From Bacteroidota bacterium (GTDB taxonomy: Bacteria > Bacteroidota > Bacteroidia > Flavobacteriales > Flavobacteriaceae): 14,599 nt of DNA. Below are positions 1 through 5,845 of the stretch, one piece after another. The stretch covers positions 1-14,599 of the forward strand of contig JAHZIZ010000159.1 in NCBI GenBank assembly GCA_022601215.1, written 5' to 3'. Position 1 is the first letter of the stretch. Every line of letters begins with the position of its first letter. The position numbers and the translations under genes were made by a program. Under the pieces are notes generated by a model. The model saw nothing but the letters and a program-made list of their open reading frames with translations, did no database searches and was not told the DNA's origin.

Positions 1-629
1 ATTTTTATTTATATGGTCAATCTTGGGGTGGGATTTTAGCCATGGAATATGCCTTAAAATATCAAGAACATTTAAAAGGATTAATAATTTCCAACATGGT
101 TCCTTCTATACCTGATTACATGGAATACAATGAAAAAGTATTGGCTCCTCGACTTCCAGAAGATGTATTGGAAACTATTATGAAGTATGAAGCGGCGGAA
201 GATTATGGGAATGAAGAATATTTAGGTTTAATAGTTGAACATTATTATCCCAAGCACGTGATTAGAATTCCTCCAGACCAATGGCCAAATTCTATTAACC
301 GTGGTTTTAACCATCTCAACCCTGAAGTTTATGTTACGATGCAAGGTCCAAGTGAATTTGGTGTAAAAGGAAATGCTACGCTTAAGTTTTGGGATGTAAA
401 GGATCGCTTAAATGAAATTGCGACCCCTACCCTATCTATTGGAGCTCAACATGACACTATGGATCCAAAACAGATGGAGTGGGTTGCTAATGAAGTTCAA
501 AACGGCAGGTATCTACATTGCCCAAATGGGAGTCATTTATCGCAATATGATGATCAGGAACATTTCTTTCCTGGACTTATCTCTTTTATTAAGGATGTGG
601 ACACTGGAGATTTTCCACCTAAAGTCTAA
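1..629 (+). CDS. pip: Proline iminopeptidase-like alpha/beta hydrolase (5' partial)
   Basis: The reading frame is already open at the window edge (first full codon at 3), so the N-terminus is outside. The visible part begins just before the nucleophile elbow YGQSWGG (codons 12-32), the GxSxGG motif of family S33 proline iminopeptidases, which remove N-terminal proline from peptides. The other members of the triad fit GAQHDTMDP (Asp, near 457) and NGSHLSQYDD (His, near 532). The GGPG oxyanion motif expected upstream cannot be seen. The C-terminal length and the spacing of the triad residues fit the family. The protein is probably cytoplasmic, as the missing start cannot be checked for a signal peptide. 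An ATG at 42 exists but would cut off the catalytic serine, so it is not the start. Another S33 hydrolase is possible. Confidence 0.88.
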   Translation, partial: FYLYGQSWGGILAMEYALKYQEHLKGLIISNMVPSIPDYMEYNEKVLAPRLPEDVLETIMKYEAAEDYGNEEYLGLIVEHYYPKHVIRIPPDQWPNSINRGFNHLNPEVYVTMQGPSEFGVKGNATLKFWDVKDRLNEIATPTLSIGAQHDTMDPKQMEWVANEVQNGRYLHCPNGSHLSQYDDQEHFFPGLISFIKDVDTGDFPPKV

Positions 630-662
630 CCGAGATAATAGAACCTTTTATCGAAAAGAGTA

Positions 663-690
663 GTTTAACCAGTATAAATAAAGGTTAAAC
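663..690. repeat. Perfect 8-bp inverted repeat, operator or weak terminator
   Basis: GTTTAACC (663-670) and GGTTAAAC (683-690) are perfect inverted arms around a 12-base spacer. The arm centres are 20 bp apart, about two helical turns, as in a dimer operator. It lies 34 bases after the iminopeptidase stop and 58 bases before the LysM gene. No uridine-rich tract follows directly, so a terminator role is less likely. The function is not known. Confidence 0.45.
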
Positions 691-748
691 GAGGAAATTT
701 TAGGTAAAATTTGTAACTTTAACAAACTAATTTAAAAAACTGATTATA

Positions 749-1126
749 ATGGTTAGAGCAAAATATGCAAGCGTGCTTGAGCTTGGCGAAAAATTAAATA
801 TCCAAAATGGAGACGTAAAGGAAGAAAATGGTGTGTTACATGTAACGGGTACTGCGGCCAATCAATATGAGAAAAACCTATTATGGGATGCTATTAAAGA
901 AGCTGGTGGTGAAAGCCCAGGTGATATCATGGCTAATATTGAAGTAGCAGATGATTCTATATATGCACGTCATACTGTAGCTGGTGGAGAGTCTTTAAGT
1001 AAAATTGCAAAGCATTACTACAAAGACCCAATGAAATATACTGCAATCTTTGAAGCAAATCGAGGGTTGTTAGATAATCCAGACGTAATTCACCCTGGAC
1101 AGGAATTAGTGATTCCAAATCTCTAA
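749..1126 (+). CDS. BON/LysM protein, YgaU/Kbp-like
   Basis: This 125-residue protein has no signal peptide. Residues about 19-66 resemble a short BON-type domain (LNIQNGDVKEENGVLHVTGT). Residues about 74-123 form a LysM domain (HTVAGGESLSKIAKHYYKD, then PDVIHPGQELVIP). The order and length match the E. coli YgaU/Kbp family, which has BON followed by LysM and in E. coli binds K+ in the cytoplasm. LysM otherwise binds peptidoglycan, but with no export signal here the Kbp-like reading is preferred. The start is the first ATG in the frame. A -7-like box TAACTTTA lies at 714-721. The gene is followed by a strong intrinsic terminator and so is probably a single transcription unit. Confidence 0.85.
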   Translation: MVRAKYASVLELGEKLNIQNGDVKEENGVLHVTGTAANQYEKNLLWDAIKEAGGESPGDIMANIEVADDSIYARHTVAGGESLSKIAKHYYKDPMKYTAIFEANRGLLDNPDVIHPGQELVIPNL

Positions 1127-1145
1127 TATTAGACAAGAAATTGAT

Positions 1146-1176
1146 AAAGCCCCGCCTAGTGCGGGGTTTTTCTTTT
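1146..1176 (+). terminator. Strong intrinsic terminator after the LysM gene
   Basis: A GC stem CCCCGC (1150-1155), loop CTAGT and GCGGGG (1161-1166) is extended by a G-U and A-T pairs, and is followed by TTTTTCTTTT (1167-1176). It is 20 bases after the LysM stop. It ends six bases before the likely start codon of the next gene, so a transcript starting upstream would have to pass it to reach the exporter. Confidence 0.88.
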
Positions 1177-1182
1177 CCAACA

Positions 1183-1950
1183 ATGAGTATGAATCTGGTT
1201 CTTGAAGATATTTCCTTTATTTCGCTCCTTCTTTTATTCGTATTAGGAGCTAGCACTTTTACACTCTCTACAATTAGTGGCGGTGGTGGTGCTATGATGC
1301 AAATCCCAGTTCTCAATGTGCTAATTGGAGCTTCTCAAACCGCCCCAGTGATTAACCTTGGCGCTTTTATTAGCCGCCCTACTCGTATCCTTATCTTTTG
1401 GAAACATATCGTGTGGAAAGTCTTTTGGTTCTTTGTTCCAGCAGCAATGATTGGAGCCTTACTCGCGACTTGGCTTTTTTCAGAGGTGAAAATCTATTGG
1501 CTACAACTCATCGTAGGACTTTTCTTGGTGAGTACGGTGTTTCAGTATCAATTTGGTAAGAAGGAACGATCTTTTAAGGTAAAACTCTGGTATTTTATTC
1601 CTCTAGGTTTTTTAATTTCTATCATTGGTACGTTTACGGGGGGCATGGGTCCAATTCTCAATCCATTTTTGATCAATGCAGGAATTGACAAAGAACAACT
1701 AGTAGGAACCAAAGCTGCTCAGTCTTTTTTCTTAGGATTAGCTCAAGTGAGTGGTTATGTTTTTTTTGGTTTACTCACCAAGACACTCTGGATCTACGGC
1801 ATTGCCTTAGGGATAGGGGCCATCGTTGGAAATCTTATTGGAAAATGGTTGCTTTTTAGAATGAGCAAATTAGCTTTTAGGCGCTGGCTTATTGCTATTA
1901 TGGTAATTAGTGGGATAGTGCTAATTGTACGTTCAATACCGCACCTGTAA
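1183..1950 (+). CDS. Sulfite exporter TauE/SafE family membrane protein
   Basis: This 255-residue integral membrane protein belongs to the TauE/SafE (DUF81) family, which includes putative exporters of sulfite, sulfoacetate and other anions. Both family half-motifs are visible: STISGGGGAMMQIPVLNVLI with NLGAFISRPTRI near the N-terminus, and GTFTGGMGPILNPFLINAGI with LVGTKAAQSF in the second half. This agrees with an internal duplication. About seven or eight hydrophobic segments can be counted. The frame could open at a TTG at 1141, but that would translate the terminator hairpin, so ATG 1183 (or 1189) is chosen. The substrate cannot be assigned. No sulfur-metabolism neighbour is present. Confidence 0.87.
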   Translation: MSMNLVLEDISFISLLLLFVLGASTFTLSTISGGGGAMMQIPVLNVLIGASQTAPVINLGAFISRPTRILIFWKHIVWKVFWFFVPAAMIGALLATWLFSEVKIYWLQLIVGLFLVSTVFQYQFGKKERSFKVKLWYFIPLGFLISIIGTFTGGMGPILNPFLINAGIDKEQLVGTKAAQSFFLGLAQVSGYVFFGLLTKTLWIYGIALGIGAIVGNLIGKWLLFRMSKLAFRRWLIAIMVISGIVLIVRSIPHL

Positions 1951-1968
1951 CCGTTAGCGGTTCTATTT
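1949..1968 (+). terminator. Weak hairpin after the exporter gene
   Basis: AACCG-TTAG-CGGTT begins at the stop codon and is followed by CTATTTG. The stem has only five pairs and the T tract is interrupted, so it is at best a weak terminator. The TATCTTTA at 1970-1977, just before the next ATG, could be a -7 box. Confidence 0.3.
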
Positions 1969-1983
1969 GTATCTTTATGAAGT

Positions 1984-3132
1984 ATGAAAAATCATTCCAT
2001 TCTATTCGTTCTCTGTAGTCTACTTTTACTTTCTAGTTGTAAGGAGTGGAAATCTGTTGAAAAGAAACCACCCGAGGTGACAATCTCTCTACAGAGTGCA
2101 TTGGATTCTATTTTCCATGCTCACCCAACTGCTACAGGACTTATGGTGCATGTTGAAGCTCCTGACTTGCACATTTCATGGAGTGGTGCTTCGGGTATTG
2201 CTAATAAAACAAATGCAGTTCCTCTATCCGCAGATCAGCCAGCTTTAATAGCCAGCAACACTAAAACGTACACAGCTGCTACCCTACTGAAGCTTATTGA
2301 ACAAGATAGCATAAAACTAGGCGACTCCATAGAGGGACTCCTACAAGAGTCTACCTCCAAACTTCTTGCAGATAATAAATATGACCTTCAAGCGATAACT
2401 ATAGGACACCTAATGTCGCATACCAGCGGAATTACGGATTACGTAAATGAAGCATACATGGTGGCTATTGATCAAGACAAACAACATAGATGGACGCGAA
2501 ATGAGCAGATCAATCTTGCCATGATGTCCGGAGGCCCCCTTGGACAACCTGGCGAAGTATTTAGTTATGCAGATGTCAATTTTTTATTGCTTACTGAAAT
2601 AATTGAGAACCAAACCAATAAACCATTCTATGAAGCCATACCAGATCTATTAGGATTCCAAGAGTTAGGTTTAAATGATACATGGTTTGAGTCCCTACAG
2701 CCAAAACCACAGAATACAAAGTTATTAGCACATCAGTATTATTCTGAGATGGGATGGAATTCACTCGAACTGGATAAATCTTTCGATCTCTATGGAGCTG
2801 GAGGAATTGCAGCGACCACAAAAGATCTTGCATCCTTCTCACAGGAGCTTTTTAATGGAAACATTGTTAAAAACCCAGAGACACTCCATTTAATACATAC
2901 AAAAATTGCTACAGCGGACGGGATAGATCATCACTACGCAATGGGGCTCCAAGACTCAAAGATAAATGGCTATCAAGCATATGGCCACGGCGGTTTTTGG
3001 GGAACAGTGGTTCAATACTTTCCTGAATTAAACACCTCAATTTCGGTATATGTATTGGAACGAGATAAGCGTATGCTTAGAAAAGATATTCTTGAAACAC
3101 TAGTAGCAATTGTAGGTCAGGAACAAAAATAA
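1984..3132 (+). CDS. Serine hydrolase lipoprotein, class C beta-lactamase fold
   Basis: This 382-residue protein starts with a lipoprotein signal: MKNHSILFVLCSLLLLSSCK, with the lipobox LSSC and Cys19 as the lipidated residue, so it should sit in the envelope. The catalytic domain follows the class C beta-lactamase / D-Ala-D-Ala carboxypeptidase / esterase plan. The SxxK motif is Ser91-Asn-Thr-Lys94, LMSHTSGITDY is at 143-153, and the third-motif region is YGHGGFWG at 333-340. The usual Tyr-x-Asn reads Tyr195-Ala-Asp197, a substitution at a position that helps position the substrate. True beta-lactamase activity is therefore not inferred. A peptidase or esterase is more likely. It follows the exporter by 33 bases and may be read separately. 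Confidence 0.85.
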   Translation: MKNHSILFVLCSLLLLSSCKEWKSVEKKPPEVTISLQSALDSIFHAHPTATGLMVHVEAPDLHISWSGASGIANKTNAVPLSADQPALIASNTKTYTAATLLKLIEQDSIKLGDSIEGLLQESTSKLLADNKYDLQAITIGHLMSHTSGITDYVNEAYMVAIDQDKQHRWTRNEQINLAMMSGGPLGQPGEVFSYADVNFLLLTEIIENQTNKPFYEAIPDLLGFQELGLNDTWFESLQPKPQNTKLLAHQYYSEMGWNSLELDKSFDLYGAGGIAATTKDLASFSQELFNGNIVKNPETLHLIHTKIATADGIDHHYAMGLQDSKINGYQAYGHGGFWGTVVQYFPELNTSISVYVLERDKRMLRKDILETLVAIVGQEQK

Positions 3133-3270
3133 GAACTGCCTATGCGCTTGGTATTGAAAAGTAGCCCGATAGACTAAGTCCCGTTGTTTTTTTTACAAAA
3201 ATTATTTACAGCTTGTTACTTAATTTACATGTATCAGACTTATAGAGTAATTTCACTTTAAAATTAACTT

Positions 3271-3675
3271 ATGGACAACCCTCGCAACAATCTTGACACT
3301 TTTAGAATTCTTTATATTGTAAAAGGAATTCTCACACTCTTGTTTTCACTATTCTTTTTGGCTTATGCCTTTTTCGGTGTTTTTATTAGCACGGTAGACT
3401 CCTCGGCCGCTGAAGCCCCTTTTAACATAAGTATCCTATTTGGAATAATTGGAGGAATTGGTTTTTTGTTCACGGCAATCTTTGGAATCCTCACCTTATT
3501 AGCTGCGAAGTATATAAAAGAAACCCGCAATTACAATTTCATCTTTGTGATTGCAGTCCTAAATTGCCTTACTGGAGTTCTTGGGATATTACTGGGTGTT
3601 TTTACATTTATTGAGCTTACAAAGCCTGAAGTCAAAATGCTATTCAATCAAACAGCTACTCCAGCCACAGTTTAA
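3271..3675 (+). CDS. Small three-helix membrane protein, unknown function
   Basis: This 134-residue protein is not recognised as a named family. It has three long hydrophobic segments, at about residues 13-40, 53-79 and 88-115, with a polar linker EAPF after the first and KYIKETRNYN between the second and third. The short tail is Thr-rich. It has no catalytic motif. The last 20 bases overlap the 3' end of the convergent LytTR regulator gene, so the two transcripts must be antisense at their ends. It has no obvious functional link to either neighbour. Confidence 0.72.
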   Translation: MDNPRNNLDTFRILYIVKGILTLLFSLFFLAYAFFGVFISTVDSSAAEAPFNISILFGIIGGIGFLFTAIFGILTLLAAKYIKETRNYNFIFVIAVLNCLTGVLGILLGVFTFIELTKPEVKMLFNQTATPATV

Positions 3676-4411
3676 AATCCTTTACACGCTCTCTTGCCAC
3701 AATTACCTCTTGTTCTTTATAGGAATTAAGCTTGAGTTGTAATCGACTATTAGTGTAACTAATAATATCTCTAATGGCATTCACATTCACATAAAACTTA
3801 CGGTTGATCCTAAAGAAGGTTTCGGGAGATATCTCTCCTTCCAATTGCTCTAAGGTAGTATCTAACAAATAATCTCGTCCGTCGATAGTATGTGCATAAG
3901 TTCCTTTGTTTTCACTATAAAAGCATTCTATTTCATCCACTGGAATCATTTTTATATGTTGGCCAATCTTCGTGGTAAAACGTTTTTTGTATTCTCGTGA
4001 AACTGGGTTGGTTAACAGTTTTTTAATATCGTCAAAATTAAGTTGAACATTCTGTCCCTGAGGAGCGCGTGATTTGTATTTAACAACAGCAGCTTCAAGT
4101 TCCTCTTCATCTATCGGTTTTAGTAGATAATCAATACTATTTAACTTAAAAGCTTGTAAGGCATATTCATCAAACGCAGTGGTAAAAATGATTGCGCTCT
4201 GGATATCGACTTCTTCAAAAATTTCAAATGAAAGTCCATCACTTAATTGAATATCTAAAAAAATAAGGTCGGGATGTTGGTTATTAGCAAACCAATTTAC
4301 AGATTCTTCTACGCTGTGAAGCATTTGGTCCACATGGACCTCTAAACGTTCTAGCATGCGCTGTAAACGTCTTGCAGAAGGTTTCTCGTCTTCGATAATT
4401 AGAACATTCAT
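3656..4411 (-). CDS. LytTR-family response regulator (REC-LytTR)
   Basis: This 251-residue two-component regulator has a receiver domain at 1-115 with the acidic pair Glu7/Asp8, phosphoacceptor Asp53 (LIFLDIQLSDG) and conserved Lys98 (YLLKPID). A LytTR DNA-binding domain follows at about 144-248 (IKMIPVDEIECFYSENKGTY, TFFRINRKFYVNVNAI, and the tail VARERVKDFKLWLE). LytTR domains bind pairs of roughly 9-bp direct repeats about 12 bases apart. Three such repeats occur in this window (5810-5839, 8438-8467, 10721-10750) and are its probable targets. It is the last gene of the 2TM run, 31 bases after the preceding stop. Its cognate kinase is almost certainly the His_kinase protein at 5846-7177. 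All key phosphorylation residues are present. Confidence 0.95.
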   Translation of the reverse strand: MNVLIIEDEKPSARRLQRMLERLEVHVDQMLHSVEESVNWFANNQHPDLIFLDIQLSDGLSFEIFEEVDIQSAIIFTTAFDEYALQAFKLNSIDYLLKPIDEEELEAAVVKYKSRAPQGQNVQLNFDDIKKLLTNPVSREYKKRFTTKIGQHIKMIPVDEIECFYSENKGTYAHTIDGRDYLLDTTLEQLEGEISPETFFRINRKFYVNVNAIRDIISYTNSRLQLKLNSYKEQEVIVARERVKDFKLWLE

Positions 4412-4442
4412 ATTAGATAAAATTGATTGGTTGTATTTAGTA

Positions 4443-4769
4443 TTAAAAGCGTGTGGTATTTTTGAAATCCTCTTCTTCCTGATCCATGAATTCTTTCAGT
4501 TTTCGTTCTTCCCAATTTTTAAAGAAGGTAAAACTATTTTTAAAAACATGTAAGCCATGTCCTAAGAGGCCAATTCCCCAGAAAAATGGGGTTAGAAAGA
4601 AACCAATGTTTAGACTTCGACCTAAAAAATCTCCATCGTACAAACCCAAATGCCCGAGCATTAATAATACATTCACAACGAAATATATCGTCGCATGCCA
4701 ATAAAACCCTTTTATATCTTCTACCTTTTTACGGGCTCGTTCGTATTTATCTTTATCAAAATAATCCAT
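4443..4769 (-). CDS. Stand-alone 2TM-domain protein (copy D)
   Basis: This 108-residue protein consists almost wholly of one 2TM domain, a flavobacterial domain of unknown function in which two transmembrane helices are joined by a short linker. The order is a basic amphipathic N-terminal helix (YERARKKVEDIKGFY), TM1 at about 27-45, a linker (YDGDFLGRSL), TM2 at about 56-76 (FFWGIGLLGHGLHVF), and the conserved tail KNWEERKLKEFMDQEEE. Both family His residues are present, His25 (KGFYWH) and His71 (GHG). The linker is longer than in copy A, as it also is in copy C, so C and D form one subtype. It lies 29 bases after copy C and 31 bases before the regulator gene. A regulatory membrane partner of the kinase is inferred. 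Confidence 0.88.
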   Translation of the reverse strand: MDYFDKDKYERARKKVEDIKGFYWHATIYFVVNVLLMLGHLGLYDGDFLGRSLNIGFFLTPFFWGIGLLGHGLHVFKNSFTFFKNWEERKLKEFMDQEEEDFKNTTRF

Positions 4770-4798
4770 AATATTTTCACATTTAAAAAGTTCAGTTA

Positions 4799-5134
4799 CT
4801 ACTTTTCCTTTTCCATAATTTCTTGAATCTTCTTATCCTCCCACTTTTTGAATACTCTAACATTATATACCTTAAAACCATGAATAGCTAATCCAAAAAA
4901 CCATAAAACTGGGGTAATAAAAGTATTCCAGTTTAACCAGTTATTAAAACCCTCATCATCACTTACAATACCTAAGCTTGGCAGTATTAAAAAACGAGAT
5001 ATTAACAAGCCTACATTTATAATAAGAAAGACCAAAATGTGACCATAAAAGCCTTTAATTTGTTTGACTTGTTTCTTTGCTCTGTTGTATTTTTCGTAAC
5101 GGTCTGTATTCACTTCGTTCTGTATCAGTTCCAT
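4799..5134 (-). CDS. Stand-alone 2TM-domain protein (copy C)
   Basis: This 111-residue 2TM-domain protein starts inside the end of copy B (10-base overlap), which suggests translational coupling. It has a basic helix YNRAKKQVKQIKGFYGH, TM1 at about 33-53, an unusually long polar linker at 54-70 (SDDEGFNNWLNWN), TM2 at about 71-91 (PVLWFFGLAIHGFKVY), and the tail KKWEDKKIQEIMEKEK. His32 and His85 are the equivalents of the conserved pair. The TM2 motif reads WFFGLAIHG where the others have GWGxG. The function is unknown. It should form a membrane hairpin with both ends in the cytoplasm. Confidence 0.88.
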   Translation of the reverse strand: MELIQNEVNTDRYEKYNRAKKQVKQIKGFYGHILVFLIINVGLLISRFLILPSLGIVSDDEGFNNWLNWNTFITPVLWFFGLAIHGFKVYNVRVFKKWEDKKIQEIMEKEK

Positions 5135-5430
5135 TTTGTTGTGTTTTGCTCTTCTTCATCCATTAACTCTTTTATCTTACGTTCTTCCCAATTTTTGTTC
5201 ATAAAAGGCGTCCATTTATAGGCCTTTGCAGCTTGAAAAACCAGGCCAATTCCCCATCCAAAAGCTGCCCATAAAAACCACATATATCTCCACTCATTGG
5301 TATAGTAATTTAAGCCTCCTAAAAAACAAATGAATACGATATAAAACAAAAGGCTTGTGTAAAACTTCTTAATCTCGGCTACCTGCTCTTTGGCACGTAA
5401 ATATTTATTCTCTTTACTATCTAATTCCAT
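5125..5430 (-). CDS. Stand-alone 2TM-domain protein (copy B, lacks both His)
   Basis: This 101-residue 2TM-domain protein has a basic helix (YLRAKEQVAEIKKFY), TM1 at about 27-45, linker NEWRYM, TM2 at about 52-70 (FGWGIGLVFQAAKAY), and the best-conserved form of the tail (NKNWEERKIKELMDEEE). It keeps the GWGIG glycine motif. However, KGFYxH reads KKFYTS (Ser26) and the TM2 GHA reads FQA (Gln66). Both His residues shared by the other four domains are therefore missing here. It starts 19 bases after copy A and overlaps copy C by 10 bases. A structural or inhibitory partner of the His-containing copies is one possibility, by inference only. Confidence 0.88.
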   Translation of the reverse strand: MELDSKENKYLRAKEQVAEIKKFYTSLLFYIVFICFLGGLNYYTNEWRYMWFLWAAFGWGIGLVFQAAKAYKWTPFMNKNWEERKIKELMDEEEQNTTKWN

Positions 5431-5449
5431 AATACGTTGATTTAACCTA

Positions 5450-5743
5450 TTAAAATGAGTGGCTATCTTCGTCCATCAATTCTTTAATTTTTCTTGACTC
5501 CCAATCTTTACCGAAAAAAATATTGAATTGAAAGGTATCCGCCGCATGCCCTAAAACTCCTAAGCCCCATCCTGCAATTGGAAAAATGGCCCAAGGATAA
5601 CTTGTACTTTGCATATTTAACCATATAAAGACAAATACAAAAACGGTATAGATCGTTGCATGTGTATAAAAGCCTTTTAGCTTTTCAACCTGTTCTTTTG
5701 CTTTAGCATATCGCTGTTCTCGAGTGTTTTCTGAAAAATTCAT
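5450..5743 (-). CDS. Stand-alone 2TM-domain protein (copy A, first of array)
   Basis: This 97-residue protein is one 2TM domain. It has a basic helix (RYAKAKEQVEKLKGFYTH), TM1 at about 29-44, a short linker (QSTSYP), TM2 at about 50-68 (FPIAGWGLGVLGHAADTF), and the tail GKDWESRKIKELMDED. The conserved His residues are 28 and 66. It is the closest of the four to the C-terminal domain of the kinase: the linkers have equal length and the stretches PWA-FP, GWG-GV-GHA and GKDWE-RKI-ELMD are shared. The gene probably arose from that domain or the reverse. It is the first gene of a four-copy run ending with the regulator, and a LytTR-type direct repeat and promoter lie directly upstream. Confidence 0.9.
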   Translation of the reverse strand: MNFSENTREQRYAKAKEQVEKLKGFYTHATIYTVFVFVFIWLNMQSTSYPWAIFPIAGWGLGVLGHAADTFQFNIFFGKDWESRKIKELMDEDSHSF

Positions 5744-5768
5744 TGTTGTGTGTTTAATAATTACACTA

Positions 5769-5800
5769 TAAAAGTAGTCGCTATGTGCTTCTTGTTACAA
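5769..5800 (-). promoter_or_regulatory. Promoter of the 2TM-regulator operon
   Basis: Reading the - strand, TTG (5800-5798) is followed after 21 bases by TACTTTTA (5776-5769), one mismatch from the flavobacterial -7 consensus TAnnTTTG. The ATG of copy A is 25 bases downstream. The -7 box starts 33 bases from the edge of the direct repeat at 5810-5839, the same distance as at the two related promoters in this window. Confidence 0.6.
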
Positions 5801-5809
5801 TCATACTTA

Positions 5810-5839
5810 CTGAAGTGTCCAAAACAAATGATGAACTGT
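5810..5839 (-). promoter_or_regulatory. Putative LytTR site 1 (autoregulatory)
   Basis: On the - strand, ACAGTTCAT (5839-5831), 12 bases, then ACACTTCAG (5818-5810). Seven of nine positions agree. Each half also agrees at seven of nine positions with the 9-mer ACAGTTAAG recognised by AgrA, the best-known LytTR protein, whose sites have the same 12-base spacing. It lies between the kinase stop and copy A, upstream of a recognisable promoter, so it should control the 2TM array and the regulator itself. Confidence 0.72.
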
Positions 5840-5845
5840 ATAAAA

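Noticed and set aside
1141..1182. TTG-initiated extension of the TauE/SafE exporter
   Set aside because: It would translate the terminator hairpin and add 14 residues without family likeness. ATG 1183 or 1189 is better.
957..1316. Antisense open frame over the LysM gene end and exporter start
   Set aside because: It lies across two well-supported genes and the terminator, and the sequence resembles no protein. Similar antisense or shifted frames at 412-663, 2591-2842, 4356-4771, 5039-5221, 6369-6946, 8388-8570, 9462-9665 and 11035-11250 were rejected for the same reason.
4443..5743. The four 2TM genes as remnants of a repeated or mobile element
   Set aside because: All four frames are intact, keep the domain motifs, and differ strongly from each other. 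There are no transposase genes, terminal repeats or target duplications, so old gene duplication under selection is the better reading.
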